From Rhizobium viscosum (GTDB taxonomy: Bacteria; Pseudomonadota; Alphaproteobacteria; Rhizobiales; Rhizobiaceae), in NCBI RefSeq assembly GCF_014873945.1, contig NZ_JADBEC010000002.1, positions 434,001 to 498,000 of the forward strand: 64,000 nt of DNA. Reading direction: 5' to 3'. The position numbers and the translations under genes were made by a program. The notes under the pieces are model-generated. The model was given only the letters and a program-made list of their open reading frames with translations, made no database searches and was not told where the DNA came from. Below are positions 63,371 to 64,000 of this stretch, one piece after another (positions within the stretch are counted from its first letter, which is position 1; the number at the start of each line of letters is the position of its first letter).

Positions 63371-64000
63371 ATGACGACCGTGCTCAGGCAACAAGACCAG
63401 ATCCGGCCCGTGGCCGCCCGCATTGCCAGCGACGAGGAGGCGATCGAGACGGCCCGCAAGCTTGCCGCTCAATTTGCCGCCACGGCCGCCGTGCGCGATA
63501 CTGAGCGCCGGCTGCCTTTCGCCGAACTAGACGCGCTGGCGCAATCCGGCCTGCTGGCGATTGCCGTTCCCACGCAATATGGCGGGCTTGATGTCTCGAA
63601 TGCCGTGCTGACCGAAGTGACTGCGATCCTGGCAGAGGCCGATGGTTCGATAGGCCAGATCCCGCAGAACCATTTCTACATTCTGGAATCTTTGCGGGTG
63701 GATGGCAGCGAAGAGCAGAAGCGGTATTTCTTCGGCCGAGCGCTTGCCGGCGACCGTTTCGGTAATGCGCTTTCGGAGCGCGGCACAAAGACCGTCGGCC
63801 ACTACAATACCCGCATCGTCAGGGATGGTCCCGGCTATCGCATCAACGGCCAGAAATATTACTCGACCGGCGTGCTATTTGCCGACTGGGTCACGGTCTT
63901 CGCGCTCGATGATGACGACCGGCTTGTTATGGCCTTTGTGCCGAAGGGAACCGAGGGCGTCGAGATCATCGACGACTGGGACGGCTTCGGCCAGCGCACA
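63371..64000 (+). CDS. SfnB-like acyl-CoA dehydrogenase family protein (5' part; cut by window edge)
   Basis: The first 210 residues of an acyl-CoA dehydrogenase-fold flavoprotein, open to the window end. It starts MTTVLRQQDQIRPVAARIAS after GGAGAA. The parts ALAQSGLLAIAVPTQYGGLD, ADGSIGQIPQNHFYILE and INGQKYYSTGVLFADWVTV match the SfnB/DszC group, which takes part in sulfur acquisition from sulfones and related compounds. Divergent pairing with an NtaA/DszA-like oxygenase supports that role. The rest lies outside the window. Confidence 0.85.
   Translation, partial: MTTVLRQQDQIRPVAARIASDEEAIETARKLAAQFAATAAVRDTERRLPFAELDALAQSGLLAIAVPTQYGGLDVSNAVLTEVTAILAEADGSIGQIPQNHFYILESLRVDGSEEQKRYFFGRALAGDRFGNALSERGTKTVGHYNTRIVRDGPGYRINGQKYYSTGVLFADWVTVFALDDDDRLVMAFVPKGTEGVEIIDDWDGFGQRT

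Overview
The window looks like a chromosome or large-plasmid segment of a Rhizobium-type alphaproteobacterium (Rhizobiaceae). The DNA is GC-rich with G/C-rich third codon positions. It carries a RopA-type porin, a dctA/dctBD C4-dicarboxylate module with sigma-54 control, a protein that keeps every landmark of the biuret hydrolase described from R. leguminosarum, and a dense series of ABC and TRAP importers. I see no rRNA, tRNA, CRISPR array, insertion sequence or phage gene.

Layout. 0.2-3.5 kb: a large GH94 phosphorylase. 3.5-4.1 kb: an intergenic region with palindromic repeats. 4.1-13.8 kb: a tightly packed glycan operon with an ABC sugar importer (binding protein, two permeases, MsmK/UgpC-type ATPase), a LacI regulator, a GH151-like enzyme and a GH95 alpha-fucosidase-type enzyme. 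14.0-15.6 kb: a beta-helix protein on the minus strand. 15.7-23.7 kb: an operon with an AmiC-like sensor, an ANTAR regulator, a Dpp/Opp-type importer and an acetamidase/formamidase. Its leader carries a promoter and a strong intrinsic terminator. 24.2-25.5 kb: the porin, followed by a candidate structured small RNA. 26.2-34.8 kb: a GntR regulator and a BMP-family ABC importer operon that also encodes formamidase, biuret hydrolase, a second isochorismatase-fold hydrolase (triuret hydrolase candidate) and a cupin. 34.8-39.7 kb: a minus-strand operon with an SsuA-like protein, SsuD-like monooxygenase and a TRAP importer, divergent from ArsR and GST genes. 41.5-46.3 kb: the SpoVR-YeaH-PrkA trio. 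46.9-51.7 kb: dctBD and dctA with visible DctD sites and a -24/-12 promoter. 51.8-59.2 kb: a second sugar ABC importer divergent from a ROK repressor, a Gfo/Idh/MocA oxidoreductase and a ThuA-like protein. 59.3-64.0 kb: small proteins, a LysR regulator, a methyltransferase, an NtaA/SnaA/DszA-type monooxygenase and a truncated SfnB-like acyl-CoA dehydrogenase.

The shared theme is scavenging: plant or microbial glycans, amide and ureide nitrogen, organosulfur and C4-dicarboxylates. The observations most worth following are the candidate stem-loop RNA after the porin, the leader-terminator arrangement of the ANTAR operon, the biuret/triuret operon with repeated TTGCATA operator-like motifs, and the SsuA-like protein that has no export signal.

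Gene starts were chosen from ribosome-binding sites and overlaps visible in the sequence. Family assignments come from motif recognition and have not been checked by database search.
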